The notes below the pieces were generated by a model. The model was not told where the DNA came from and did not search any database. It saw only the letters and a program-made list of their open reading frames with translations. From Candidatus Hydrogenedentota bacterium (GTDB lineage: Bacteria > Hydrogenedentota > Hydrogenedentia > Hydrogenedentales > CAITNO01): a stretch of 5,750 nucleotides of DNA. The translations under genes were made by a program, and so were the position numbers. Numbering within the stretch: position 1 is the stretch's first letter; each line of letters starts with the position of its first letter. Shown here piece by piece: positions 1 through 5,301 of this stretch. The DNA is taken from the NCBI GenBank assembly GCA_029554925.1, contig JAKPUV010000329.1, positions 1 through 5,750 on the forward strand, read 5' to 3'.

Positions 1-188
1 ACCGCGATCTTGCGCACCCCCCGCTTGTTCACGAAGAGCGCCGCGCTTTCCACGCTCCAGTCATAGTTCCGGCCGAAGAGCGGCGCGCCGCCGTTCTCCA
101 GCACGAAGGTGGTGCAGGGATGGGCGGCGGACGCCGCCAGCAGCATGGCCAGCGCTGCGGCCGTCCAGCCCCGGTAAATCGCGCGCAT
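1..188 (-). CDS. Secreted choloylglycine hydrolase-family (Ntn) amidase, N-terminal fragment
   Basis: Only the first 62 codons are present; the gene runs off the left edge. Residues 1-24 look like a Sec signal peptide: Arg2 and Arg6, then the hydrophobic stretch AAALAMLLAASAA. The mature protein would begin at or near Cys25 in CTTFVL. In linear amide C-N hydrolases (bile salt hydrolase, penicillin V acylase and relatives) an N-terminal Cys exposed by processing is the nucleophile. The motif FGRNYDW at 38-44 supplies Arg40 and Asp43, which match the active-site Arg and Asp of bile salt hydrolases in identity and in spacing to each other. The family hydrolyses amide bonds such as bile-acid conjugates, penicillin V or acyl-homoserine lactones; the substrate here cannot be told from this fragment. 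Signal peptidase cleavage just before Cys25, exposing the nucleophile in the periplasm, is inference. The ATG is chosen because GGAGG lies 8 nt upstream and the signal peptide begins there. A related acyltransferase of the same fold is the main alternative. Confidence 0.85.
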   Translation of the reverse strand, partial: MRAIYRGWTAAALAMLLAASAAHPCTTFVLENGGAPLFGRNYDWSVESAALFVNKRGVRKIA

Positions 189-196
189 TCAGGTGT

Positions 197-201
197 CCTC
201 C
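197..201 (-). promoter_or_regulatory. Ribosome binding site of the Ntn amidase
   Basis: On the minus strand this reads GGAGG, 8 nt before the ATG at 188. It fixes the start that begins with the signal peptide. Confidence 0.8.
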
Positions 202-215
202 GTTCCGTTTGGGCA

Positions 216-224
216 AGCATAGCA
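216..224 (-). promoter_or_regulatory. Candidate extended -10 promoter for the Ntn amidase
   Basis: The minus strand reads TGCTATGCT, which fits the extended -10 form TGnTATnnT; the hexamer matches TATAAT at 4 of 6 positions. It would start transcription near position 209, about 20 nt before the ATG. The expected -35 position falls in the GC-rich terminator stem and shows no match, so the element would depend on the TG extension. It is the only plausible promoter in the 38 nt between the preceding terminator and the gene. Readthrough of that terminator is the alternative. Confidence 0.35.
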
Positions 225-226
225 CG

Positions 227-266
227 AAAAACGCCCCCGGCGGCTGGAGGAAGACCGCCGGGGGCG
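227..266 (-). terminator. Rho-independent terminator behind the 44-residue ORF
   Basis: Arms 232-243 and 255-266 form a perfect 12-bp GC-rich stem (CGCCCCCGGCGG with its exact complement) around an 11-nt loop. On the minus strand the stem is followed at once by five T residues (231-227). This is a classic intrinsic terminator for leftward transcription. It begins 14 nt after the stop codon of the small ORF at 281, so it ends that transcript and perhaps also a longer one from the alpha-galactosidase gene. The plus strand has no T-run after the stem, so it should act in one direction only. Confidence 0.9.
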
Positions 267-280
267 CGCGGGGTTGGGTC

Positions 281-415
281 TTACTTTCCGCCGCTCAGGC
301 CCATCATCAGAATCCAGACGAACATGGTCGCCCAGATCTGGATGAAGAGGGCGCCCGCGTCGTCGTCGGCCCGGGCCACGCGGACCGGCCTGCTGTGGGG
401 GGTGAGGTGTTTCAT
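281..415 (-). CDS. Small single-pass membrane protein (44 aa), function unknown
   Basis: I do not recognise this family. The ORF runs from ATG (415-413) to TAA (283-281) and encodes 44 residues. The N-terminal part is polar, with Arg/His/Lys in residues 1-15 and then an acidic DDD at 17-19. Residues 22-40 (ALFIQIWATMFVWILMMGL) form one strongly hydrophobic helix of membrane-spanning length. The tail is SGGK. Three things support a real gene: a near-ideal Shine-Dalgarno AAAGGAG 6 nt before the ATG, an intrinsic terminator 14 nt after the stop, and a location where no other credible gene lies. The order of charges suggests a basic, cytoplasmic N-terminus, but topology is inference. It lies 108 nt downstream of the alpha-galactosidase gene on the same strand with no clear terminator between, so it may be co-transcribed with it or have its own promoter. 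No catalytic motif is visible; a regulator of a membrane complex or a structural microprotein are equally open options. Confidence 0.7.
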   Translation of the reverse strand: MKHLTPHSRPVRVARADDDAGALFIQIWATMFVWILMMGLSGGK

Positions 416-421
416 GTCCGG

Positions 422-428
422 CTCCTTT
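422..428 (-). promoter_or_regulatory. Ribosome binding site of the 44-residue ORF
   Basis: The minus strand reads AAAGGAG with 6 nt to the ATG at 415. It is the best Shine-Dalgarno match in the window and strong support that this short ORF is translated. Confidence 0.8.
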
Positions 429-440
429 CCCGTTTCGCCT

Positions 441-455
441 ATTGGTTCATCCAAT
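441..455. repeat. Short inverted repeat upstream of the 44-residue ORF
   Basis: ATTGG and CCAAT flank a 5-nt centre (TTCAT), giving a perfect 5-bp dyad 25 nt before the small ORF's start codon. It lies in the 108-nt gap after the alpha-galactosidase gene. It could be a small operator or a weak leader hairpin, or chance; a dyad this short is expected now and then. A possible -10 (TATTAA, minus strand, 472-467) lies upstream but has no convincing -35. Confidence 0.25.
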
Positions 456-523
456 CACGCCTGTTCTTAATACCGGCGGAACCAACATGCGTTACCGTAG
501 GGGGAACCATGGAACGCCCCGGG

Positions 524-2506
524 CTATTTCTCCGGCCATGCACGCAGGAGCATCACGCCGTGGCGGGGGAGGGTGCCCGCCGCGAAGGACCCCTCAAATG
601 TGCCCAGGTCCTTCTGCCGCCAGAGGTCGCGCAGGCGGTATTTACCTGACAGCCCCGCCTCTTCCCAGGAAAAGGCCATGTCCTGGGACGCTTCCCCGGT
701 GTTGAAGAGGCCGACGGCAATGGATCCGTCCTCCAGGGGTTTGGTCCAGACCTCCCGTTCGCCGTCCACGTGGACGGGGTACCCCTGCTTGCCAAGGGTG
801 TCCTGGTCGATCTCGATGACCTCCGGGTTGCAGAGGACGTTCAGGGTGAACTCATCCAGCTGGGTCATGTCGCCGCTGTAGAAGAGCGGGGCGGCCATGA
901 GGCACCACAGGGACATGTAGGAGTACTGTTCGCTGGGCGTGAGGGGGCAGGGCGTCGGCTCGCCGGTCACCCGCGCGTCGCCCACGAAGCCGATCTGGAG
1001 ATAGTCCGGGTCGTTCCAGGCGCCGGGCCGGGCATACGGATGATGCTCCGCGTTCTTCCGCGCCACGGCGTGGTAGACGTTCAGCTCGAAGCCGAGGTCG
1101 CCCGCCGTGCGCCAGCAGTGGCCGCCGACCTCCTCGCCCCAGGTCCACACGTCGCCCATGCCGTACTGGCAGAGGTTGAAGACGATGTCCCGCTCCTGTT
1201 CGCGCAGGAGTGCGGACATCTGGCGGTAGGGTTTCTTAAGCTTTTCGGCCTCGTCCCCCTTCTCCTTTCGGGCGATGTCGCCGTAGGAGCACCAGTCGTA
1301 CTTCAGGAAGTCAAACCCCCAGTCGGAGAAGGTCTTCGCGTCCTGCGCCTCGTGCTGGTAGCTGCCGGTGAACCCGGCGCAGGTGAGGGGGCCGGGGGAG
1401 ATGTAGGTGCCCGCGCGGAGCCCCTTGGCGTGGATGTAGTCCGTGAGTCCGCGCATGTCCGGGAAATGGGCGTTGGCGAGGAGGACGCCGTTCTCGTCGC
1501 GCGCCGGGCCGACCCGCATGGGGTCCTTGTGTTTCGGAGCGTTCATCCAGCAGTCGTCAATGTTCACATACATGTAGCCGGCGTCGGCCATGCCCGTGGC
1601 CACCATGATGTCCGCCGCCTCGCGCATCATTGCGTCCGTGATGCGGTCGTAGTGGGCGTACCAGTGGTTCCAGCCCATGGGCGGCGTCAGGGCCAGCGTG
1701 TCGCCCACAACGATGCGGAAGGGGCGCTCCGCCTTTCCCTTCGCGTTCTCGGCGCGGAGGGTCACGTCCCAGGGGCGCTTGTCCCCCGAGGCGATGGTCC
1801 CCGTGATGATGCCGGTATCCGCGTCGAGCGCGAGCCCCTCCGGCAGGCCGTCGGCGGCGAAGCGCATGGGCCGCTCGCCCGTCGTTGGAATCCGGTAGAT
1901 GAACGGCGCGCCCGGCGTCACGCCAAAGACGCGCGGGCCGTTGATGCGCGGCTCCGCGGGCGGCGGCGGCGTCAGGAGGTAGGGCTCCTCCGGGGGCCGG
2001 TTCACCACCTTCGGGGCCTCGCCTGCCGTCTCAAAGAACGCATCGGCCAGGTCGAGATGGTCGAAAGTGTTCTTGTCCCCGGCATCCCCGATGGAAAAGG
2101 TCAGGGAGCGCACGCCGGACAGCGGGAAGTCAATTTTCATGGGCGCCCCGCCCCCGCGCATCACGCCGCTGTCGAACACCTTCGCGCCGTCGGCGAAGAT
2201 GGTCACGGTCACTGTGCCCCGGTCGCCGACGCCGCCGTCCACGCCCGTCAGCGCGGAGAACCGTGAGGCGCTTCCATCCAGTTCGATGTAGAAGGTTCCC
2301 GGAGCATGCAGCCCGACGCCGCGCTCATATGTCTTTCCGCCGAGGGTGAGGGGCCTCTTGGCAACGGACTGCTTCGCCTGGGGCTCCCCCCATCCCTGCC
2401 GGATGGGCGACAGGTCGAGTTCGTCCATGAATGTCCCGTTGGGGGCCGCCGCGGCGCACAAGCCCGTGAGGCACAGAAGGGCCAGACCCGTGAGAAAAGG
2501 CTTCAT
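524..2506 (-). CDS. Secreted GH27 alpha-galactosidase-like enzyme with NPCBM and Ig-like domains
   Basis: The 660-residue product is predicted to cleave terminal alpha-galactosides outside the cytoplasm. Residues 1-21 form a Sec signal peptide (MKPFLTGLALLCLTGL then AAAA). Residues 25-160 fit an NPCBM-type carbohydrate-binding domain, with YERGVGLHAPG at 60-70 and the FDHLDLADA end. A proline-rich linker (180-186, TPPPPAE) precedes a putative Ig domain at about 190-268, with LPEGLALDADTGIITGT. The GH27 TIM barrel spans about 270-560: MGWNHW, NIDDCW at 315-320, GPLTCAG, nucleophile Asp404 in KYDWC, CQYG at 446-449, acid/base Asp470 in WRTAGD, and WNDPD at 497-501. A C-terminal beta domain follows. 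Cys376 and Cys406 match a disulphide known in the family. Catalytic residues are intact. The start at 2506 has AAGGAG 6 nt upstream and opens the signal peptide; an in-frame ATG at 2584 would bury it. The exact sugar is uncertain, since GH27 also includes alpha-N-acetylgalactosaminidases and beta-L-arabinopyranosidases. No transporter or regulator lies beside it. Confidence 0.93.
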   Translation of the reverse strand: MKPFLTGLALLCLTGLCAAAAPNGTFMDELDLSPIRQGWGEPQAKQSVAKRPLTLGGKTYERGVGLHAPGTFYIELDGSASRFSALTGVDGGVGDRGTVTVTIFADGAKVFDSGVMRGGGAPMKIDFPLSGVRSLTFSIGDAGDKNTFDHLDLADAFFETAGEAPKVVNRPPEEPYLLTPPPPAEPRINGPRVFGVTPGAPFIYRIPTTGERPMRFAADGLPEGLALDADTGIITGTIASGDKRPWDVTLRAENAKGKAERPFRIVVGDTLALTPPMGWNHWYAHYDRITDAMMREAADIMVATGMADAGYMYVNIDDCWMNAPKHKDPMRVGPARDENGVLLANAHFPDMRGLTDYIHAKGLRAGTYISPGPLTCAGFTGSYQHEAQDAKTFSDWGFDFLKYDWCSYGDIARKEKGDEAEKLKKPYRQMSALLREQERDIVFNLCQYGMGDVWTWGEEVGGHCWRTAGDLGFELNVYHAVARKNAEHHPYARPGAWNDPDYLQIGFVGDARVTGEPTPCPLTPSEQYSYMSLWCLMAAPLFYSGDMTQLDEFTLNVLCNPEVIEIDQDTLGKQGYPVHVDGEREVWTKPLEDGSIAVGLFNTGEASQDMAFSWEEAGLSGKYRLRDLWRQKDLGTFEGSFAAGTLPRHGVMLLRAWPEK

Positions 2507-2512
2507 AACGCG

Positions 2513-2518
2513 CTCCTT
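2513..2518 (-). promoter_or_regulatory. Ribosome binding site that sets the alpha-galactosidase start
   Basis: AAGGAG on the minus strand lies 6 nt before the ATG at 2506. It decides for this start over the in-frame ATG at 2584, which would add 26 polar residues ahead of the signal peptide. Confidence 0.8.
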
Positions 2519-2560
2519 CCTGGTTTGGCGGCGGGGTTGCGCGCCCTGCGGCACGGCCGC

Positions 2561-2589
2561 ATTTTCGCAGAGCGGCATTTCCAATGCAA
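2561..2589 (-). promoter_or_regulatory. Weak candidate promoter for the alpha-galactosidase gene
   Basis: The minus strand shows TTGCAT (2589-2584), a 17-nt spacer and GAAAAT (2566-2561). The matches to TTGACA and TATAAT are 3 of 6 and 4 of 6, with ideal spacing; transcription would start near 2554. The interrupted dyad GCATT-TCC-AATGC (2575-2587) overlaps the -35 side and could be an operator for sugar-responsive control, which is inference. It is the best candidate I found in this divergent region for the leftward gene, but it is weak. Confidence 0.3.
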
Positions 2590-2603
2590 ACAGCAGGCGC
2601 CTT

Positions 2604-2633
2604 TTGACCCCTGCGGGGGGATTTCGGTATAGT
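2604..2633 (+). promoter_or_regulatory. Strong sigma70-type promoter of the PAP2 gene
   Basis: TTGACC (2604-2609) and TATAGT (2628-2633) each match the consensus at 5 of 6 positions, with an 18-nt spacer. Transcription would start near 2640, leaving a leader of about 70 nt before the ATG at 2711. Within the promoter, CCCC-TGC-GGGG (2608-2618) is a small dyad overlapping the -35 and spacer, which might bind a regulator or be chance. No other gene lies between the promoter and the PAP2 start. Confidence 0.7.
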
Positions 2634-2700
2634 CATGTTTTTCGAGACCGGTGTCTTGCGCCGCGAGAGGGCGGTCGCCGCGTCAAACCCCAGATTCGCC

Positions 2701-2706
2701 GGAGAG
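2701..2706 (+). promoter_or_regulatory. Ribosome binding site that sets the PAP2 protein start
   Basis: GGAGAG with its GGAG core 6 nt before the ATG at 2711. It favours this start over an in-frame GTG at 2651, whose first 20 residues are polar and which has no Shine-Dalgarno, and over the ATG at 2723. Confidence 0.65.
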
Positions 2707-2710
2707 TCCC

Positions 2711-3937
2711 ATGTCCGCTCTAATGAAAACCATTGTCGATTTCAAGATCCGCTGGGCCTTCTTTCCCCTGTTCTATGCCCTGCTGCTGCTGCCGGCCTGG
2801 GTGATGGGGGTGTTTTCGGCGGGCGAATGGTACCCCTGGCTCGTGCTCTTCGCCGTCGCCGCGTCGGTGGACCGCAACACCGGCACTGTCGGCGGAATGT
2901 TCCGCCGCGTCGGGGCGCTGGTCACCCTCTACGCCCTGCTGTGCGCCGTGGTGGGGGTCATGGCGGTGTTCATCGAGGTCAAATGGCCGGTGGGCCTTCT
3001 TCTGCTGACGGCGGCGACGATTGTTGAGCGGGAGGCGGACTGCGCCAAAGACATCCTCTTTCGCTGGGGGCTCTTCCTGGGGCTGTTTGGGCTCCTCTAC
3101 CAGGCCACGTACACCCTGGGCGTTTTTGTGGACGCCCCGTGGGACATTCAGGTGCTGTTGTGGGGCAACCCCGACCATTATGTTCCCGTTCTGGACGAGC
3201 TGGTGATTCTCTGCACCGATTTCGACACCTACCTCGTCGTGCTGGTGCTGCTGTGCTGGCAGATCGGGTATTACATCTGCCGGGGACGGGCGGGGCGTCA
3301 GGCGGTCATGGCGAAGGTCTTCCACGGGCTGGGGATTACCGCCGGCCTGTGGCACTTGGCGGGCGTCTTCATTCAGCACAAGGCCATTTTCTGGTGGCCG
3401 GAGTACGAGTACGACCTGGTGTTCATTCCGCTGGGGGTGGCCTTCTACGCGGCCTTCTACTTCATGGGGCGTCTCTACGTCCGCATGGGGGATGAGGACC
3501 AGCGCCTGCTGGCGCGCGCCTTCTGGCTGGTCCTGCTGGCCGTGGTGTTCACCAACGTCATCGGCGAGGACAACATCAAGGCCACGGTGCAGCGGCACCG
3601 CCCGCAGCACGAGTCGTACGCGGAGTGGAACGGCGCGGTGCGCGTCATGAAAGACGAGGTCGTGAAGAACAGCTACTCCTACATCTCCGGGCACGCGTCC
3701 TCGTTCTTCACCCTGCTCGGGGTGTACTTCTGGGCGCTGCGTTCGCGGAAACTCGGCGCCGCGCTGCTGGCCTGGGCGGCCTTTCACGCCTTCACCCGCA
3801 TTTACACGACCGCCCACTTCCCCTACTGCACCCTCATGGGCTCCCTCTTCGGATTCACCGTGGCCACAATGATATGGTTCATTCTCGTGAAGGACCGGCG
3901 GCGGATTGGGGACGCCGGACGGGACGCGTCAGTCTGA
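2711..3937 (+). CDS. Polytopic membrane PAP2-family phosphatase with altered motif 3
   Basis: The 408-residue product is an integral membrane protein with about 10-12 hydrophobic segments, for example near 17-36, 68-90, 119-140, 172-190, 236-253, 265-284 and 374-393. The C-terminal half is a PAP2 (type 2 phosphatidic acid phosphatase) domain. Motif 1 is complete (KX6RP: Lys290, Arg297, Pro298). Motif 2 is ISGH at 325-328 in place of PSGH. Motif 3 reads TRX5HX3C: Thr362, Arg363, His369 and Cys373, where the family has SRX5HX3D. Motif spacings (26 and 33 residues) lie within family limits. His369 would be the nucleophile and His328 the proton donor. The Asp that normally orients the nucleophile is Cys, so activity may be weak, changed or lost. 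PAP2 enzymes commonly act on lipid phosphates such as undecaprenyl pyrophosphate or phosphatidate; the substrate is unknown here. The extra N-terminal 140 residues with about four membrane segments make it far longer than the usual 200-250. It is transcribed alone and ends overlapping the convergent methyltransferase gene by 9 nt. Confidence 0.85.
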   Translation: MSALMKTIVDFKIRWAFFPLFYALLLLPAWVMGVFSAGEWYPWLVLFAVAASVDRNTGTVGGMFRRVGALVTLYALLCAVVGVMAVFIEVKWPVGLLLLTAATIVEREADCAKDILFRWGLFLGLFGLLYQATYTLGVFVDAPWDIQVLLWGNPDHYVPVLDELVILCTDFDTYLVVLVLLCWQIGYYICRGRAGRQAVMAKVFHGLGITAGLWHLAGVFIQHKAIFWWPEYEYDLVFIPLGVAFYAAFYFMGRLYVRMGDEDQRLLARAFWLVLLAVVFTNVIGEDNIKATVQRHRPQHESYAEWNGAVRVMKDEVVKNSYSYISGHASSFFTLLGVYFWALRSRKLGAALLAWAAFHAFTRIYTTAHFPYCTLMGSLFGFTVATMIWFILVKDRRRIGDAGRDASV

Positions 3938-3954
3938 CCGCCTCGCGGCGTTCC
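3910..3954. repeat. Nested dyad across the convergent stop codons
   Basis: GGACGCCG (3910-3917) pairs with CGGCGTTCC (3946-3954) with one bulged T, giving 8 bp. Inside it, GTCAG (3928-3932) and CTGAC (3934-3938) are mirror arms about position 3933. The inner arms carry both stop codons: TGA of the PAP2 gene (3935-3937) and the complement of TGA of the methyltransferase gene (3929-3931). There is no T-run on either side, so it is not a standard terminator, though it may help end the opposing transcripts. Confidence 0.35.
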
Positions 3955-4720
3955 GGACACGTTCCAGCACGGAATCCATCCGGTCGGCTGTTGCGTCCGA
4001 AACGCCTTTCGCCGCCAGGAAGTCGGCGCGCTCGGTTTGTCCGTGGGGCGTGCCCCAGCCGTGGGCGTCGAACACGCCGAGCGGGGTGAGCCCCGCGGCC
4101 TCTACCTCCCCTGCCAGCCAGTCCAGCGCATAGGCGCGCTCGCGGGTGAGCTGGCTTTCCCGTCCGTCGCCGAAGCGGATGCGGGTGGTGCACATGCGGG
4201 TTTCGGCGTCGTAGTCGTTTTCCCAGGTGACGCCCAGGCCGTCCGCGTCGTCGGTCCAGGTCTTTCCGGCGTAGTACTCCGTCATCATGAACTCGGTGAC
4301 CGCGTCGAAGTAGACCACCCCGCCGGGGCGCAGCGCCGCCGCGAAGGAGGCGAGGGCCGCCCGCACGTCCTCCGGCGTGAGCAGGAAGTTCAGGGAGTCG
4401 AACAGGCAGGTGATCATGCCGACGGAGCCGTGGAAGGGGAGGCGGCGCATGTCGGCCACGGCGAGGGGATAGGGGCCGCGCGCGGCGCGCCCCTCGCGGA
4501 GCATGGCGGGGGAGAGGTCCACGCCCACGACGGGCCAGCCGGCCCCCTCAAGCATCTCCATCAGCACCCCCGTGCCGCAGCCCACGTCCAGATGGACAAA
4601 GGGGCGCGGAACCAGCGCCGCGAGTTCCCGGACCGTGCGGGTCCAGCGGGTGTAGCAGACGTGCGCCATCATGGCGTCGTAGTGGGGGGCGATGACGGCC
4701 AGCGGGTCCGGGATGCTCAT
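3929..4720 (-). CDS. Class I SAM-dependent methyltransferase, YqeM-like
   Basis: The 263-residue product has a Rossmann methyltransferase fold. Motif I is LDVGCGTG at 44-51, the acidic residue binding the ribose is Asp68 in GVDLS, and the adenine-side motif is ADMRRLPF at 89-96. The FDSLNFL stretch (107-113) and RPGG (131-134) follow in the expected order. The opening YDAMMAHVCYTRW (14-26) resembles the YD-LM-x-V-Y-W start of YqeM-type methyltransferases, from memory of the family. The substrate is unknown. The ATG overlaps the yqeK stop as ATGA, so translation is probably coupled; a weak GGGAG lies 11 nt upstream. It is the last gene of the nadD-yqeK operon, and its stop overlaps the end of the convergent PAP2 gene. 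An in-frame start at 4915 would lie deep inside yqeK and was rejected. The C-terminal part (about 150-215) carries the beta-rich insert TWENDYDAETRMCTTRIRF, which may shape the substrate pocket. Confidence 0.88.
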   Translation of the reverse strand: MSIPDPLAVIAPHYDAMMAHVCYTRWTRTVRELAALVPRPFVHLDVGCGTGVLMEMLEGAGWPVVGVDLSPAMLREGRAARGPYPLAVADMRRLPFHGSVGMITCLFDSLNFLLTPEDVRAALASFAAALRPGGVVYFDAVTEFMMTEYYAGKTWTDDADGLGVTWENDYDAETRMCTTRIRFGDGRESQLTRERAYALDWLAGEVEAAGLTPLGVFDAHGWGTPHGQTERADFLAAKGVSDATADRMDSVLERVRNAARRSD

Positions 4721-5301
4721 GCCGGGGGGTGCTCCCGCAGCCAGAAGAGGGTGGCGGCGGTGTTGGGGTCCGTCACCTCCTTCGCCCGGCCGAATTCGAC
4801 TTTTTTCTCGAACACATAAAGGACGGCGGGGCCAAACCCGGATTTCCGGAGGATGTCGCGGGCCTCGGCGGCTTCGGGGTAGTCGCGGGACGGCTCGGCG
4901 AAGTCCGCCACGCACAGTCCCAGCGCCAGGCGCCCCATGCCCGGGCGGCCGGTGGTGTGCCAGTAGACGGCCTCATGCACGTCGTCGGAGATGCCGAACT
5001 CCTCGCGGCAGATCTCGGCGGCGACGGGGCCGTGCAGCAGGAGGGGCTTGAGAAGCTGCGCCTCGCCCATCGGGATCCGCCGGGCGCGCGCCTGCGCCAG
5101 CAGCTCCTCCTTTTCCATGCCCCGCGCCAGGTCGTGCAGCAGGCCCGCGGCCACCGCCTCGTCGTGGTCGAGCCCGGCGTGTCCGGCGAAGCTGGAAAAG
5201 TACTCGGCGACAAAGACCGAGTGCATGACCCGCTTCTCCCCGAGGGTTTGGCGGATCCGGGCCAGAAACTCGCGGGAGCGCTCAGCCTTGGCCACGGGCA
5301 T
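4717..5301 (-). CDS. yqeK: HD-domain bis(5'-nucleosyl)-tetraphosphatase, YqeK family
   Basis: The 194-residue product matches the YqeK family, which splits the alarmone Ap4A symmetrically into two ADP with a metal centre. Expected ligands are visible: His27 in MHSVFVAEY, His56-Asp57 in LLHDLARG, His90 in LLLHGPVAA, His115 in YWHTTG and Asp133 in VADFAEPSR. The run HTTGRPGMGRLALGL then AD-x-x-EP-x-R is diagnostic of YqeK among HD proteins. The length is that of the family. The start at 5301 lies 20 nt inside the end of nadD and has AAAGG 8 nt upstream; an in-frame ATG at 5361 would push the overlap to 80 nt without adding conserved sequence. It sits between nadD and a methyltransferase gene, with a 4-nt overlap to the latter. 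The neighbourhood ties dinucleotide breakdown to NAD synthesis; both act in the cytosol. YqeK is best known from Firmicutes, so its presence in this GC-rich background is of some interest. Confidence 0.92.
   Translation of the reverse strand: MPVAKAERSREFLARIRQTLGEKRVMHSVFVAEYFSSFAGHAGLDHDEAVAAGLLHDLARGMEKEELLAQARARRIPMGEAQLLKPLLLHGPVAAEICREEFGISDDVHEAVYWHTTGRPGMGRLALGLCVADFAEPSRDYPEAAEARDILRKSGFGPAVLYVFEKKVEFGRAKEVTDPNTAATLFWLREHPPA

Noticed and set aside
499..523. GGGG/CCCC pairing just behind the GH27 stop codon as a terminator
   Set aside because: The stem is only about 4 bp, with a long imperfect centre and no T-tract. It does not reach the standard met by the hairpin at 227-266.
209..649. 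Plus-strand open frame of 146 codons running over the terminator, the 44-residue ORF and the end of the GH27 gene
   Set aside because: It reads through a clear terminator hairpin and the known 3' end of GH27, has no RBS, and shows no domain.
770..2266. Plus-strand open frame of 498 codons antisense to the GH27 gene
   Set aside because: Its product is an Arg/Val/Ala/Gly/His-rich low-complexity chain with no motif, no RBS, and lies wholly against a gene with intact catalytic motifs. Long antisense frames are expected in GC-rich DNA.
2441..2455. Lipoprotein signal (LTGLC) in the alpha-galactosidase leader
   Set aside because: The residue before Cys17 is Leu and not Gly, Ala or Ser, so it does not fit the lipobox. 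AAAAP fits signal peptidase I better.
2720..3817. Minus-strand open frame of 365 codons antisense to the PAP2 gene
   Set aside because: The product is rich in His, Gln, Arg and Glu with no hydrophobic or domain pattern. The opposite strand has clear membrane segments and PAP2 motifs plus a strong promoter.
4037..4819. Plus-strand open frame of 260 codons against the methyltransferase
   Set aside because: Composition is Gly/His/Val/Arg/Ala-biased with no motif, while the minus strand holds an intact LDVGCGTG methyltransferase.
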